NCBI GenBank assembly: GCA_964544595.1
Contig: CAZJBM010000033.1
Span: 1 to 23,155 of the forward strand
Length of the DNA stretch: 23,155 bases
Direction of reading: 5' to 3'
DNA from: JAGBWK01 sp964544595
GTDB lineage: Bacteria; Bacteroidota; Bacteroidia; Bacteroidales; Muribaculaceae
Every line of letters starts with the position of its first letter. Position 1 is the stretch's first letter. The notes beneath the pieces were generated by a model. It was given only the letters and a program-made list of their open reading frames with translations, was not told where the DNA came from and did not search any database. Positions 1 through 7,532 of this stretch are shown in pieces. The translations under genes and the position numbers were made by a program.

Positions 1-554
1 TGCTCCTGCTGCTTGTCAACACGGAGGAAGAGGTGAAAGTCGCGTACAAACGCGTTGTCGATTGATGAGAAGGGGATGTCATCGGCATTGAAGCGTTTGC
101 GGATGAATTCTCCCAGATAACGCTCGGCTCTCTCGTTGCGGAGAACGGTGTTGAGCACCACATCACCGATTTCGAGTCGCTGGCGATACTTCTCGTTGTC
201 TGCTCGGAACTCCTCGCAGAGCATTTTGGGCTTTTCCATTCTTCCTGCCCATTCATCAAGAATGGTCTTAGGATTGATGATTTTCTTTTCATCAACGAAA
301 CGCTGATGAATTTTCAGGAGTTTTGTAAGAGTGTCATCAAGGTAATCGTTTAGTTCGAGTGAAAGACGGTCTCTACCTGTAGAGCGCTGCTTCTTCTCGT
401 TCCAAGTCTTCGGGTTTACACCTCTTTTGAGGGACGCTTCAAGGAAACGGCCATCGACGGTGACGCGCATATACACCGGCGCATCACCGTTTTTCAACAG
501 CTTCTTCCTCTTGATGTAAAAGAGGATGCTGAAAGTCGATTTTCTTTGTTGCAT
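1..554 (-). CDS. Tyrosine recombinase/integrase, N-terminal part (runs off the left edge)
   Basis: Reading leftward from the ATG at 552-554 gives an open frame of about 184 residues with no stop before the window edge. It begins MQQRKSTFSILFYIKRKKLL and continues with a beta-rich segment (PVYMRVTVDGRFLEASLKRG, then NPKTWNEK). That is the arm-type DNA-binding domain typical of Bacteroidetes integrases, about residues 1-90. A helical SAM-like core-binding segment follows at about 95-184 (NTVLRNERAERYLGEFI, DIPFSSIDNAFVRDFHLFLR). The catalytic domain with the R-H-R-Y residues would lie outside the window, so activity cannot be judged. The gene points away from the 3' end of the tRNA at 795-871, the usual layout for an element integrated at a tRNA. 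Its GC is lower than that of the block to the right. The family call is firm; the element type (conjugative, mobilizable or phage) is unknown. Confidence 0.88.
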   Translation of the reverse strand, partial: MQQRKSTFSILFYIKRKKLLKNGDAPVYMRVTVDGRFLEASLKRGVNPKTWNEKKQRSTGRDRLSLELNDYLDDTLTKLLKIHQRFVDEKKIINPKTILDEWAGRMEKPKMLCEEFRADNEKYRQRLEIGDVVLNTVLRNERAERYLGEFIRKRFNADDIPFSSIDNAFVRDFHLFLRVDKQQE

Positions 555-651
555 GTCAAATAAACATTTTTGATTAAATAATAGTTCTTTGACAAGTGAA
601 GAAAATTTGCGTGCAACTATAAGTGGGTCAGAGGATTATCAGACAATCGAT

Positions 652-694
652 GGACATTGTCGGACAAAAATAATGTCCAACGGATAGTCCAACG
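652..694. repeat. Short direct and inverted repeats between integrase and tRNA
   Basis: Two direct copies of GTCCAACG lie at 675-682 and 687-694, 12 bases apart. GGACATT (652-658) and AATGTCC (672-678) form an inverted pair. Clustered short repeats beside an integrase gene and a tRNA would suit arm-type or excisionase binding sites, but this role is inferred. Confidence 0.4.
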
Positions 695-730
695 CGGAAT
701 GCCTAGTTTTGCCGGTTTTTGCGGTGTCGG

Positions 731-772
731 GGAAAAAGAAAGAATCCCGAAAATCGTTGATTTTCAGGATTC
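731..772 (-). terminator. Rho-independent terminator downstream of the CAU tRNA
   Basis: The arms at 742-755 and 759-772 form a 14-bp stem with a 3-nt loop. The single non-Watson-Crick position is a G-U pair when read on the minus strand. On that strand the stem is followed by a T-rich run (TTTCTTTTTCC, 731-741). It lies 22 bases beyond the tRNA 3' end. Confidence 0.85.
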
Positions 773-794
773 TTGCGCGATTTGCTTTCGCTGC

Positions 795-871
795 TGGTGG
801 TCCCACTTGGGCTTGAACCAAGGACTCCCTGATTATGAGTCAGGTGCTCTAACCAACTGAGCTATAGGACC
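795..871 (-). tRNA. tRNA with CAU anticodon (elongator tRNA-Met; tRNA-Ile2 not excluded), CCA encoded
   Basis: On the minus strand a full cloverleaf can be read. The acceptor arm is GGTCCTA paired with the 3' strand ending GGGACC. The D arm contains AGCTCAGTTGGTTAGAGC. The anticodon stem is CCTGA/TCAGG with loop CTCATAA, so the anticodon is CAU. The T arm contains GGTTCAAGCC. The discriminator A is followed by an encoded CCA (795-797). CAU is shared by elongator Met and lysidine-modified Ile2 tRNAs, and the sequence alone does not decide for me. The 3' end faces the integrase at 1-554, so this gene is the likely integration target. Confidence 0.93.
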
Positions 872-957
872 TTGCGGGTGACTGTCGGTCGACATCGCCT
901 GCCGCTTTTGACGGCGCTATGGCGGGCGAACTGGTGTCGTTGCCGCTTTTGACGGTG

Positions 958-989
958 CAAAGGTAAAGGTTTATTTCCGATTTTCCAAA
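958..989 (-). promoter_or_regulatory. Bacteroidetes-type promoter for the CAU tRNA
   Basis: On the minus strand, TTTG (986-989) is followed after 20 bases by TACCTTTG (958-965). This matches the Bacteroidetes -33/-7 consensus (TTTG, about 20 bases, TAnnTTTG). The predicted transcript start lies about 80 bases ahead of the mature tRNA. Confidence 0.8.
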
Positions 990-1061
990 TTTTTCGGTTT
1001 TTTTGAGGCGTTTTTTCGTTTTTTTCCTTATATTCGCAATCTTAATATTATGCCCATCCGC

Positions 1062-1193
1062 CTAACGTCGGCCAAACGTCGGCCAAACGTCCGCTAAACG
1101 TCTGCCAAGTCTCCCCCTAAAGGCAGCCAAGAGGCTTCCAAGCGTCAGCCAAACGCCAGCCAACCGGCAAGCAAAAGGCATCCAAACGGTCGC
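1062..1193. repeat. Degenerate minisatellite, 12 units of 11 bp
   Basis: From 1062 the sequence falls into twelve consecutive 11-base units without slippage, consensus near CAAACGTCAGC. Examples are CAAACGTCGGC at 1073, CAAACGTCCGC at 1084 and CAAACGCCAGC at 1150. Most units start CAA and end GC. The period is not a multiple of three and no frame across it looks coding. It fills most of the gap between the tRNA promoter and the HDIG gene. The remaining bases of that gap (990-1061 and 1194-1271) show no gene. Confidence 0.85.
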
Positions 1194-1271
1194 CATGCGG
1201 TTTGCCGCCCGTGTCGCGCTTTATCGCCGCCACGCTATGGAGTCGCCGCCGGGCTCGGGCTTAATTAGTTG

Positions 1272-3308
1272 ATGACCATGAAGTTGAAATTTGATAATAA
1301 GACGTTGATGCGCGGGGGCGTTTTCGCCATCGCCGCGATTATTATAGCGATTTTCATGCCCCGGTCGGGCACCGTGAGGTATAATTACGAGATGAATCGC
1401 CCATGGGAGTACCCTCTGCTGCAGGCCCCGTTCAATATCCTCGTCTATCACGACGACGCTACCCAGCAGCGTCTTACCGACAGCATCAACGCGTCGATAA
1501 TACCGATATTCAAGTTCGACTCGACCCCTAAGGCCAAAGCGCGCGAGGCGGTGCTCGCCAACACCGACCTGACCGACGCGCAGAGGCAGTTCACCGTCAG
1601 GGTCATCGACGGGCTGTTTGCCGACGGCATTGTGGAGGCCGAGATCGCCGACAGGGTGAAGTCGGGCAATCTCACCGACATTAAGGTGCACGACAACAAT
1701 TCGAGCCAAACGTTATCCACCGCGAAGATGCGGTCGCAGCGCGCGGCCTACCAGCGGCTCGACACGATCGTGTCGGCTCACTTCGGCGACATTATGCCCG
1801 CGTTGCGTAAAATGCGCATCGACAATTATCTCCAGCCCAACATCATAGTCAACGAGCAGGAGACGGAGCTTCTGCGCAACGAGCTGCTAAGCCCGGTGGT
1901 GGCCGCGCAGTATGAGATACAGCAGAACGAGAAGATCGTCGACCGAGGCGAGATCGTGACCCCTCAAATCTATCAGGCGCTGAAGTCCTACGAGAAGATG
2001 CAAGCCGAGATGGACGCCGCCGGCGGGTCAAACATCAACATCGCTATCGGCCAGCTCGCGTTTGCCGTCATCTGCATGTCGATTATGTGGTCGTATCTCT
2101 ACTTCTACCGCCGCAAAACGCTCTGCGATATGCGCCGGGTGATATGCTTGCTGAGCCTCTTGGTCGGCTTTTTCGTGTTTGGCGTGTTTATGAACTCCGT
2201 GTTCTCGTCGGGGTTGTATATCGTGCCGTTCGCCATACTGCCGATCGTCGTGGTGGTGTTCTTCGACTCGTCAATGGCGCTGTTCATGATGTTGATGGGG
2301 GTGATCACGTGCGCCTCGTTCGCCAACTTCCCGTTTGAATTCGTGTTTGTGGAGGTGGTTGCTGGGCTTACGGCGATATTCTCCACCAAAGAGCTGTCGA
2401 AGCGCAGCCAGCTGCTTCGCACGTCGGCCTACGTGTGTCTGGCCTACATTCTCGCCTACTGCGCCGTCGAGCTGATGCAGGAGGCCACGCTGAGGTCGTT
2501 CTCATGGAAGCTGATCGGATTCTTCGCGGTCAACATGGTGCTCACCTCGTTTGCCTACATCCTGATATTCGTGATCGAGAAACTCTTCGGATTCACCTCT
2601 GTGGTGACGCTCGTTGAGCTGTCGGACATCAACAACCCGCTTCTCCGCGACCTCTCGGTGGAATGTCCCGGCACGTTTCAGCACTCGCTTGCGGTCAGCA
2701 ACCTGGTGGCCGACGCGGCCCGCGAGGTAGGGGCCAACGTGCAGCTCGTCCGCGCCGGAGCGCTTTACCACGATATAGGCAAAATCAAGAACCCGGCCTT
2801 TTTCACTGAGAACCAGCATGGCGTCAACCCCCACGACGCCTTGTCGCCCATACAAAGCGCGCGTATAATCATAGGCCACGTCACCGACGGCCTCAAGCGC
2901 GCCGAGAAGGAGAATCTGCCGCGGGTGATCCGCGACATGATCGCGCAGCACCACGGCAACGGCCAGGCGAAGTATTTCTATACCACCTATTGCAATCAGC
3001 ATCCCGACGAGGATGTCGACCCGGCTCCGTTCACGTATCCCGGCCCCAACCCGCAGAGCAAGGAGGCCTCGCTGCTGATGATGGCCGACGCCGTGGAGGC
3101 GGCCTCGCGCTCGCTCCCCGACCATAGCCCTGAGAAAATCGAGGCTCTCGTCAATCGGCTTATCGACGGCCAGGTAGCTGCCGGGATGCACAAGGACTCC
3201 CCCCTTTCGTTCCAGGATATAACCACGATCAAGAAGGCGTTTATCAAAGCGCTCCGCACGATGTATCATGTGCGCATAGCTTACCCTGAGGCTAAAAAGA
3301 AGGGCTGA
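1272..3308 (+). CDS. HDIG-domain 7TM membrane phosphohydrolase (PgpH/YqfF type)
   Basis: This 678-residue protein has the layout of 7TMR-HD proteins. There is an N-terminal membrane anchor (about residues 14-30), then a long extracytoplasmic region (about 35-255) rich in helices. Several membrane helices follow (about 260-430), then a cytoplasmic HD domain. The metal-binding signature is clear: HSLAVSN with H471, YHDIGK with H500-D501, then a downstream GHV and QHHG. Characterised relatives (PgpH) hydrolyse cyclic di-AMP; that activity is inferred here from architecture. Start choice: TTG 1269, ATG 1272 and ATG 1278 are all in frame, and I use the first ATG. No convincing promoter or terminator of its own is visible. 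The inverted-repeat element A begins 24 bases after the stop. Confidence 0.9.
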   Translation: MTMKLKFDNKTLMRGGVFAIAAIIIAIFMPRSGTVRYNYEMNRPWEYPLLQAPFNILVYHDDATQQRLTDSINASIIPIFKFDSTPKAKAREAVLANTDLTDAQRQFTVRVIDGLFADGIVEAEIADRVKSGNLTDIKVHDNNSSQTLSTAKMRSQRAAYQRLDTIVSAHFGDIMPALRKMRIDNYLQPNIIVNEQETELLRNELLSPVVAAQYEIQQNEKIVDRGEIVTPQIYQALKSYEKMQAEMDAAGGSNINIAIGQLAFAVICMSIMWSYLYFYRRKTLCDMRRVICLLSLLVGFFVFGVFMNSVFSSGLYIVPFAILPIVVVVFFDSSMALFMMLMGVITCASFANFPFEFVFVEVVAGLTAIFSTKELSKRSQLLRTSAYVCLAYILAYCAVELMQEATLRSFSWKLIGFFAVNMVLTSFAYILIFVIEKLFGFTSVVTLVELSDINNPLLRDLSVECPGTFQHSLAVSNLVADAAREVGANVQLVRAGALYHDIGKIKNPAFFTENQHGVNPHDALSPIQSARIIIGHVTDGLKRAEKENLPRVIRDMIAQHHGNGQAKYFYTTYCNQHPDEDVDPAPFTYPGPNPQSKEASLLMMADAVEAASRSLPDHSPEKIEALVNRLIDGQVAAGMHKDSPLSFQDITTIKKAFIKALRTMYHVRIAYPEAKKKG

Positions 3309-3332
3309 CCGCAGTCCCTCTTTGGCATATTA

Positions 3333-3666
3333 GAGCCTGTCCCATAAAATATGTTAAGACTGAGGCGGTCAGCCATTGAGCAGAGTTGTTCGTGTGATGA
3401 TGGAGTGTACTCGACGTACACGACTGAAGAACACGGACGAATATGCCAATGGATGGCCGGGGCGATGGTAATTACCACCTCCCTCTGTCTAACGCTGACA
3501 TGTTGAAGCGCGGAGCATTGGCGAAGCTAAATATGTTTTGGCAGAATCACATCGAGGGGCAAGCCGTCGCTCGGTCACAATGCGACGGCGTCGCTCCCTC
3601 CCGGCGTCTCCAAAATCCCTCCGAGATATGCGACCTCAGCGTTAACAGATTTTATGAGACGGGCTC
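3333..3666. mobile_element. MITE-like inverted-repeat element, copy A (334 bp)
   Basis: The left end GAGCCTGTCCCATAAAAT and the right end (inverse complement GAGCCCGTCTCATAAAAT) form terminal inverted repeats of about 25 bp that also share a GTTAA tail. The flanks are TTA on the left and TAA on the right. The interior is non-coding. Its left arm contains a small perfect hairpin (GTGTAC 3405-3410, GTACAC 3416-3421). The whole element is homologous, in reverse orientation, to copy B at 13416-13864, which has roughly 100 extra bases in the middle. The ends and the 3-bp TNA-like target resemble those I recall for IS5/IS1031-type elements; that link is a guess. No transposase is present, so any movement would need one in trans. 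It fills most of the 427-base gap between the HDIG gene and pnp. Confidence 0.85.
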
Positions 3667-3667
3667 T

Positions 3668-3710
3668 AAAAAGTCAGCGCCGCTCAACTTCGGAGGTTGG
3701 GCGGCGCTGA
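3668..3710 (-). terminator. Rho-independent terminator of pnp
   Basis: On the minus strand TCAGCGCCGC and GCGGCGCTGA form the outer stem (3701-3710 with 3674-3683), with CAAC/GTTG stacked inside. The run CTTTTTA (3667-3673) follows. It lies 25 bases after the pnp stop. Copy A of the inverted-repeat element starts directly at the end of the T run. Confidence 0.9.
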
Positions 3711-3735
3711 TTGTTAGCACGTATATTGAATTTAT

Positions 3736-5991
3736 TTATTCGTGGCGGGGTTCGCGACGAGGTCCGCGAGGTCCGCGGTCGCCATCGCGACGGGGTCCGC
3801 GACCTTCGCCGCCTTCGCGGCGGGGACCACGCGGGCCGCGATCGCCGCGGGGCTTACGCTCAGGCTCTACGTAGCCTTCGGGCTTGGGCTGAAGAGCGCG
3901 CATCGAGAGGCGGAATTTGCCGGTCTTCTTGTCGATTTCGATAAGCTTGACCTGGAGTTCGTCGCCCTCCTTTATGCCGGTGTCTTCCATGTTCTCGATT
4001 CTATCCCAGGAGATTTCAGAGATGTGGAGGAGGCCGTCGCGGTTAGGCATGAACTGAACGAAGCAGCCGAAGTCGGTGATGGTCATAACCTTGCCGGTGT
4101 AGACTTTGCCCTCTTCGGGGAGCTCCACGATAGCGTTGATCATCGCTACGGCCTTGTCCATGGCTTCCTTGTTGTTGGCGGCGATTTCCACGTGGCCGCC
4201 CTCGGGGATCTCGTCGATCGACACTGTCGCGCCGCTCTCTTCCTGGATGCCCTGGATGATCTTTCCGCCGGGGCCGATTATAGCGCCGATCATTTCCTTA
4301 GGCACGAGCATAGTCACGATGCGAGGCACCTGAGGCTTGTAGTCCTCGCGGGGAGCGGGGATGGTCTCGTCGATGATGTCGAGGATATGGAGGCGACCTT
4401 CGCGGGCCTGATTGAGGGCGCGCTCGAGAATCTCGTAAGAGAGGCCGTTGCACTTGATGTCCATCTGGGTTGCGGTGATGCCGTCGCGCGTGCCGGTCAC
4501 TTTGAAGTCCATGTCGCCGAGGTGGTCCTCGTCGCCGAGGATATCGGAGAGGATGGCATATTTAGGCGAATCGAAATCCTTGATAAGACCCATGGCGATA
4601 CCTGCTACGGGGCGTTTCATCTTCACGCCCGCGTCGAGGAGCGAAAGGGTGCCCGCGCATACGGTAGCCATCGACGACGAGCCGTTAGACTCAAGAATAT
4701 CGCTGACGATACGGCATACGTAGGGGAAATCGTCGGGGAACATGCGCTTGAGGGCGCGGTGAGCGAGGTTGCCGTGGCCGATCTCGCGACGGCCCACGCC
4801 GCGCACGGGGCGCGCTTCGCCTGTGGAGAACGGGGGGAAGTTGTAGTGGAGGAGGAAGCGCTCGTGGCCGGTGTTGAGCACGTCGTCGAGAATCTTCTCG
4901 TCGAGCTTGGTGCCGAGGGTGACGGTCGCGAGGGCCTGGGTCTCGCCGCGGGTGAACACGGCTGATCCGTGGGGATACTGGAGATAGTCGGTCTCGCACC
5001 AGATGGGGCGGATCTCGTTGGTCTTACGGCCGTCGAGACGCACCTGCTCGTCGAGCACGCAGCGGCGCATAGCCTCTTTCTCCACGTCGTGGTAGTAGCG
5101 CTTCACAAGCGGAGCTTTCTCTTCGCGCTCCTCTTCGGGGAGCGACTCGATATATTCGTCGCAGATAGCTGCGAACGAGTCGGCGCGCCAGTGCTTGTCG
5201 GCCGAGCCGGCTTTAGCTATGGCGTAAGCCTTGTCGTAGCATTTGTCGTGAACGTCCTTGCGGAGCTCCTCGTCGTTGACTTCGTGGCAATATTCGCGCT
5301 TAACCGTGGCGCCGGCCTCTTCGGCGAGCTCCATTACGGCTTTGCAATGCTTCTTGATCTCGTCGTGGGCCACTTTGAGGGCTTCGAGGAGCACCGACTC
5401 CGACACCTCGTTCATCTCGCCCTCTACCATCATGATATTGTCGTAGGTGGCGCCGACCATGATCTCGAGATCAGATTTCTCGATCTGCTCGGCGTTGGGG
5501 TTGATGATGAATTCGCCGTCGACGCGGGCCACTCTGACCTCCGAGATCGGGCCGTTGAACGGAATGTCGCTGACAGCGAGAGCGGCTGAGGCGGCGAGGC
5601 CGGCGAGAGCGTCGGGCATGTCTTCGCCGTCGGCCGAGTACATGGTTATGTTGACAAAAGTGTCGGCATGGTAATTATCGGGGAAAAGCGGACGGAGCAC
5701 GCGGTCGACCAGGCGAGAGGTGAGGATCTCGTAGTCCGAGGCGCGGCCTTCGCGCTTAAGGAAACCGCCGGGGAAGCGTCCGGCAGAAGAGAATTTTTCT
5801 TTGTATTCAACAGTCAGGGGCATGAAATCGACCCCTTCGCCAGCTTCTTTGGCGCTGACAACCGTAGCGAGCAGCATGGTGCCTCCCATGCGCAGCTCTA
5901 CTGCTCCATCGGCCTGCTTGGCGAGTTTGCCTGTCTCGAGGGTGATTTTTCGCCCGTCGGGAAGCTCGATGGTCTTCTTGATTGGATTCAT
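3736..5991 (-). CDS. pnp: Polyribonucleotide nucleotidyltransferase (PNPase)
   Basis: The 751-residue protein is a 3'-to-5' phosphorolytic exoribonuclease, a trimeric enzyme of mRNA decay. The order of domains is complete: first RNase PH domain (about 10-145, with FPGGFLKREGR), helical linker (about 150-240), and second RNase PH domain (about 320-540). The second domain holds SNGSSSMATVCAG and the acidic catalytic stretch GDEDHLGDMDFKVTG. A KH domain (about 555-620, GxxG seen in IIGPGGKII) and an S1 domain (about 625-700, TGKVMTITDFGCFVQF) follow. The last 40 or so residues are an unusual basic tail rich in R, G and P (repeated RGPRGPRR). A similar tail is found on the hydrolase at 6415-7248. 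The ATG at 5991 follows a consensus -7 box, and a terminator follows the stop. The gene is monocistronic. Confidence 0.97.
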   Translation of the reverse strand: MNPIKKTIELPDGRKITLETGKLAKQADGAVELRMGGTMLLATVVSAKEAGEGVDFMPLTVEYKEKFSSAGRFPGGFLKREGRASDYEILTSRLVDRVLRPLFPDNYHADTFVNITMYSADGEDMPDALAGLAASAALAVSDIPFNGPISEVRVARVDGEFIINPNAEQIEKSDLEIMVGATYDNIMMVEGEMNEVSESVLLEALKVAHDEIKKHCKAVMELAEEAGATVKREYCHEVNDEELRKDVHDKCYDKAYAIAKAGSADKHWRADSFAAICDEYIESLPEEEREEKAPLVKRYYHDVEKEAMRRCVLDEQVRLDGRKTNEIRPIWCETDYLQYPHGSAVFTRGETQALATVTLGTKLDEKILDDVLNTGHERFLLHYNFPPFSTGEARPVRGVGRREIGHGNLAHRALKRMFPDDFPYVCRIVSDILESNGSSSMATVCAGTLSLLDAGVKMKRPVAGIAMGLIKDFDSPKYAILSDILGDEDHLGDMDFKVTGTRDGITATQMDIKCNGLSYEILERALNQAREGRLHILDIIDETIPAPREDYKPQVPRIVTMLVPKEMIGAIIGPGGKIIQGIQEESGATVSIDEIPEGGHVEIAANNKEAMDKAVAMINAIVELPEEGKVYTGKVMTITDFGCFVQFMPNRDGLLHISEISWDRIENMEDTGIKEGDELQVKLIEIDKKTGKFRLSMRALQPKPEGYVEPERKPRGDRGPRGPRREGGEGRGPRRDGDRGPRGPRREPRHE

Positions 5992-6039
5992 AAATTTCTT
6001 ATTAACTAATGTGTTTGTTTTTTCACGCTAAAAATCACG

Positions 6040-6047
6040 CAAAGTTA
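6040..6047 (-). promoter_or_regulatory. -7 promoter box of pnp
   Basis: TAACTTTG on the minus strand matches TAnnTTTG, about 50 bases ahead of the pnp ATG. No clear -33 TTTG is seen at the usual distance, so the box is supported by position and the -7 match only. Confidence 0.6.
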
Positions 6048-6111
6048 CAAATTTTTTCCGAGATGTTAAAATGCTGAACTATAATTTTTTTCGCCGAACG
6101 AAAAATGGCCG

Positions 6112-6145
6112 AAAAAAAGAGGGATGTCCCCGGCGGGAATCCCTC
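6112..6145 (-). terminator. Rho-independent terminator of tRNA-Leu
   Basis: On the minus strand GAGGGAT (6139-6145) pairs with ATCCCTC (6119-6125) around a GC-rich loop. Seven T residues (6112-6118) follow. It lies just after the tRNA 3' end and ahead of pnp, so it insulates pnp from tRNA transcription. Confidence 0.88.
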
Positions 6146-6166
6146 TGATTGTGGCTTGAAAAAATG

Positions 6167-6248
6167 TGCGGATAGGGGGACTCGAACCCCCACGTCGCGA
6201 GACACTAGATCCTAAGTCTAGCGCGGCTACCAATTACGCCATATCCGC
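6167..6248 (-). tRNA. tRNA-Leu (anticodon UAG), CCA not encoded
   Basis: On the minus strand the acceptor stem GCGGATA pairs with TATCCGC. The D arm is GGCGTAATTGGTAGCC. The anticodon stem is CTAGA/TCTAG with loop CTTAGGA, giving UAG (Leu, CUA codons). A long variable arm (around TGTCTCGCGACGT) marks it as a class II tRNA. The T arm contains GGGGGTTCGAGTCCCCC. The discriminator A is followed by CATTTT, so CCA is added after transcription, unlike the tRNA at 795-871. Confidence 0.95.
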
Positions 6249-6258
6249 TTTTGCTCGG

Positions 6259-6290
6259 CAAAGATACGCGTTTTGGTAATATCGCGCAAA
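6259..6290 (-). promoter_or_regulatory. Bacteroidetes-type promoter for tRNA-Leu
   Basis: On the minus strand TTTG (6287-6290) and TATCTTTG (6259-6266) are separated by exactly 20 bases. The -7 box ends 10 bases from the tRNA 5' end, so the precursor leader is only a few bases long. Confidence 0.85.
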
Positions 6291-6414
6291 TTTTGCGGCA
6301 TAATTTCCGCCAAGTTGGCTTTGCGAGAAAAATTCATCGCCGATGATTAAACTATCGCGGTTGCCTTGAGTCTTAAATGCAGTTAACCCTAAATATTGTC
6401 TTAATACCATCTTT

Positions 6415-7248
6415 ATGCGCTTTGCTGTCAGTCTGCTCGTCGCTCTGTGCGCGGGCTTTTTGTCGGTTGCCCATGCCGGAGTCACTTACCATGAGAAAGA
6501 AGCTGCCGGGGGCTACAACTATGTGCTTTACTCCCCCGATTCAGTCCAATCGCCCATGCCGCTTATAATCGCCCTGCACAGCCGTAGCGCGGCCGGTAAT
6601 GACCTGAAGGAGGTGGACCGTTTCGGCACTATCGACGCGCTGCGGTCGGGAATGAGAGTCAATGGATATGTGTTGGCCCCGCAGGCCACGGGCGACCGAT
6701 GGGATGCGGCGAAAATCATGAGCGACGTTGACCGCGTTGTCGCGACAAACAATGTCGACCCTAATCGTATCTACGTGATAGGCATGAGCATGGGAGGGAA
6801 CGGTGCGGCCGACCTTGTGGCCGCCTATCCCGACAGAATCGCGGCCGCCATCATTCTGGCGGGAGCGTCCGACGGCGACCCCTCGGCGATGAGCAAAGTG
6901 CCCCTTTGGGTAATCCGCGGCCTCGACGACAGGGAGGAGGCCATAGCGCGCACCGATGATATGGTGGAGCGTATTCGTGAGGTCGACGGCTCGCGGATAG
7001 TCTATTCGCGCGTCAAGGGAGTGGATCATCGCCAGCATGAGCGAATACTGTATATGCCATATTTCTACGAATGGCTTATGTCGCACAACCTTAATGACAT
7101 AGGTCGCCCCGTGAACACTACGGTCGACCTCACGGCCAAGACGATCGACAAAGCCTACAAGGGGCTCAAGCTGCGCGAAGAGTCGGCCGCGAAGCGCAAG
7201 AGCCGCGGCCCCCGGCGCGATGGCCCCCGCGGTCCCCGGCGTTGGTGA
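6415..7248 (+). CDS. Exported alpha/beta hydrolase (esterase/depolymerase-like) with basic RGP tail
   Basis: This 277-residue protein starts with a clear signal peptide (MRFAVSLLVALCAGFLSVAHA, cleavage near 21). An alpha/beta hydrolase domain of the kind found in secreted esterases and PHB-depolymerase-like proteins follows. The nucleophile elbow is GMSMGG with S125. The acid is probably D171 or D172 (RGLDD), and the base H205 or H208 (VDHRQH). The oxyanion-side segment is LIIALHSRS. Its substrate is unknown. The C terminus is odd: KRKSRGPRRDGPRGPRRW, a short basic tail like that of the neighbouring PNPase and unusual for an exported enzyme. The gene stands alone, divergent from tRNA-Leu. No consensus promoter or terminator was found around it. 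Confidence 0.82.
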   Translation: MRFAVSLLVALCAGFLSVAHAGVTYHEKEAAGGYNYVLYSPDSVQSPMPLIIALHSRSAAGNDLKEVDRFGTIDALRSGMRVNGYVLAPQATGDRWDAAKIMSDVDRVVATNNVDPNRIYVIGMSMGGNGAADLVAAYPDRIAAAIILAGASDGDPSAMSKVPLWVIRGLDDREEAIARTDDMVERIREVDGSRIVYSRVKGVDHRQHERILYMPYFYEWLMSHNLNDIGRPVNTTVDLTAKTIDKAYKGLKLREESAAKRKSRGPRRDGPRGPRRW

Positions 7249-7266
7249 CAGGCTGTTATGATGTAA

Positions 7267-7292
7267 AAAACTTTCGCTCGGCAATGGCAAAA
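7267..7292 (+). repeat. 26-bp direct repeat, copy 1 (left edge of AT-rich islet)
   Basis: It is identical over 26 bases to 9192-9217; the core is CTTTCGCTCGGCAATGGC flanked by AAAA on both sides. The base on each side differs between the copies, so the match is exactly 26 bp. It marks the change from GC-rich sequence to the AT-rich PAP2/lipoprotein pair. Confidence 0.9.
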
Positions 7293-7306
7293 CTTTGAAG
7301 TGGCTA

Positions 7307-7335
7307 TTGATTGTGAAAAATAATTTGTAAATTTG
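7307..7335 (+). promoter_or_regulatory. Probable promoter of the PAP2 gene
   Basis: TAAATTTG (7328-7335) matches the -7 consensus. TTG at 7307-7309 lies 18 bases upstream as a weak -33. The start would be near 7342, leaving a leader of about 215 nt. Confidence 0.55.
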
Positions 7336-7465
7336 CATTTGAAATAACGGAAGCAGAGGCTTCTAAAGAAAGTTAATAGCGTTTGCTATTTGTTCCAATC
7401 AGAATGAAACGTCGGAAATTTCATTGTATTATGAATGGGGAACAAGTCGCTAACGTCCGTGTACT

Positions 7466-7532
7466 GCATGGGCGTGACTTGCCGTTCATAACACCAACCG
7501 ACGGGTGCATTCTGGGCAGTCATTGCCCATGC
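7466..7532 (+). promoter_or_regulatory. Foldable 5' leader hairpin ahead of the PAP2 gene
   Basis: GCATGGGCG (7466-7474) pairs with TGCCCATGC (7524-7532; one G-U). The helix continues with TGACT/AGTCA and GCC/GGC, interrupted by single-base bulges, giving about 17 pairs. A smaller CACC/GGTG hairpin sits in the loop. TTTT follows directly at 7533-7536, then 20 bases to the ATG, so the hairpin could act as an attenuator or hide the start. The rest of 7293-7556 holds only the promoter. Confidence 0.5.

Noticed and set aside
1062..1193. CRISPR array
   Set aside because: The units are 11 bases, degenerate and contiguous, with no spacers and no cas genes nearby.
3281..3478. Open frame in element A with a peptide similar to one in element B (13719-13925), sharing SSVVYV, EQLCS and ADRLS
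   Set aside because: Comparing the aligned 40 or so codons, the differences fall about equally on first, second and third positions (roughly 4, 2 and 4). That is not the pattern of a constrained protein. The similarity comes from the DNA repeat.
3742..4965. A 407-residue open frame on the plus strand inside pnp
   Set aside because: It is antisense to the highly conserved PNPase gene and has the low-complexity composition (A, V, D, E, G, H) of a shadow frame in GC-rich DNA.
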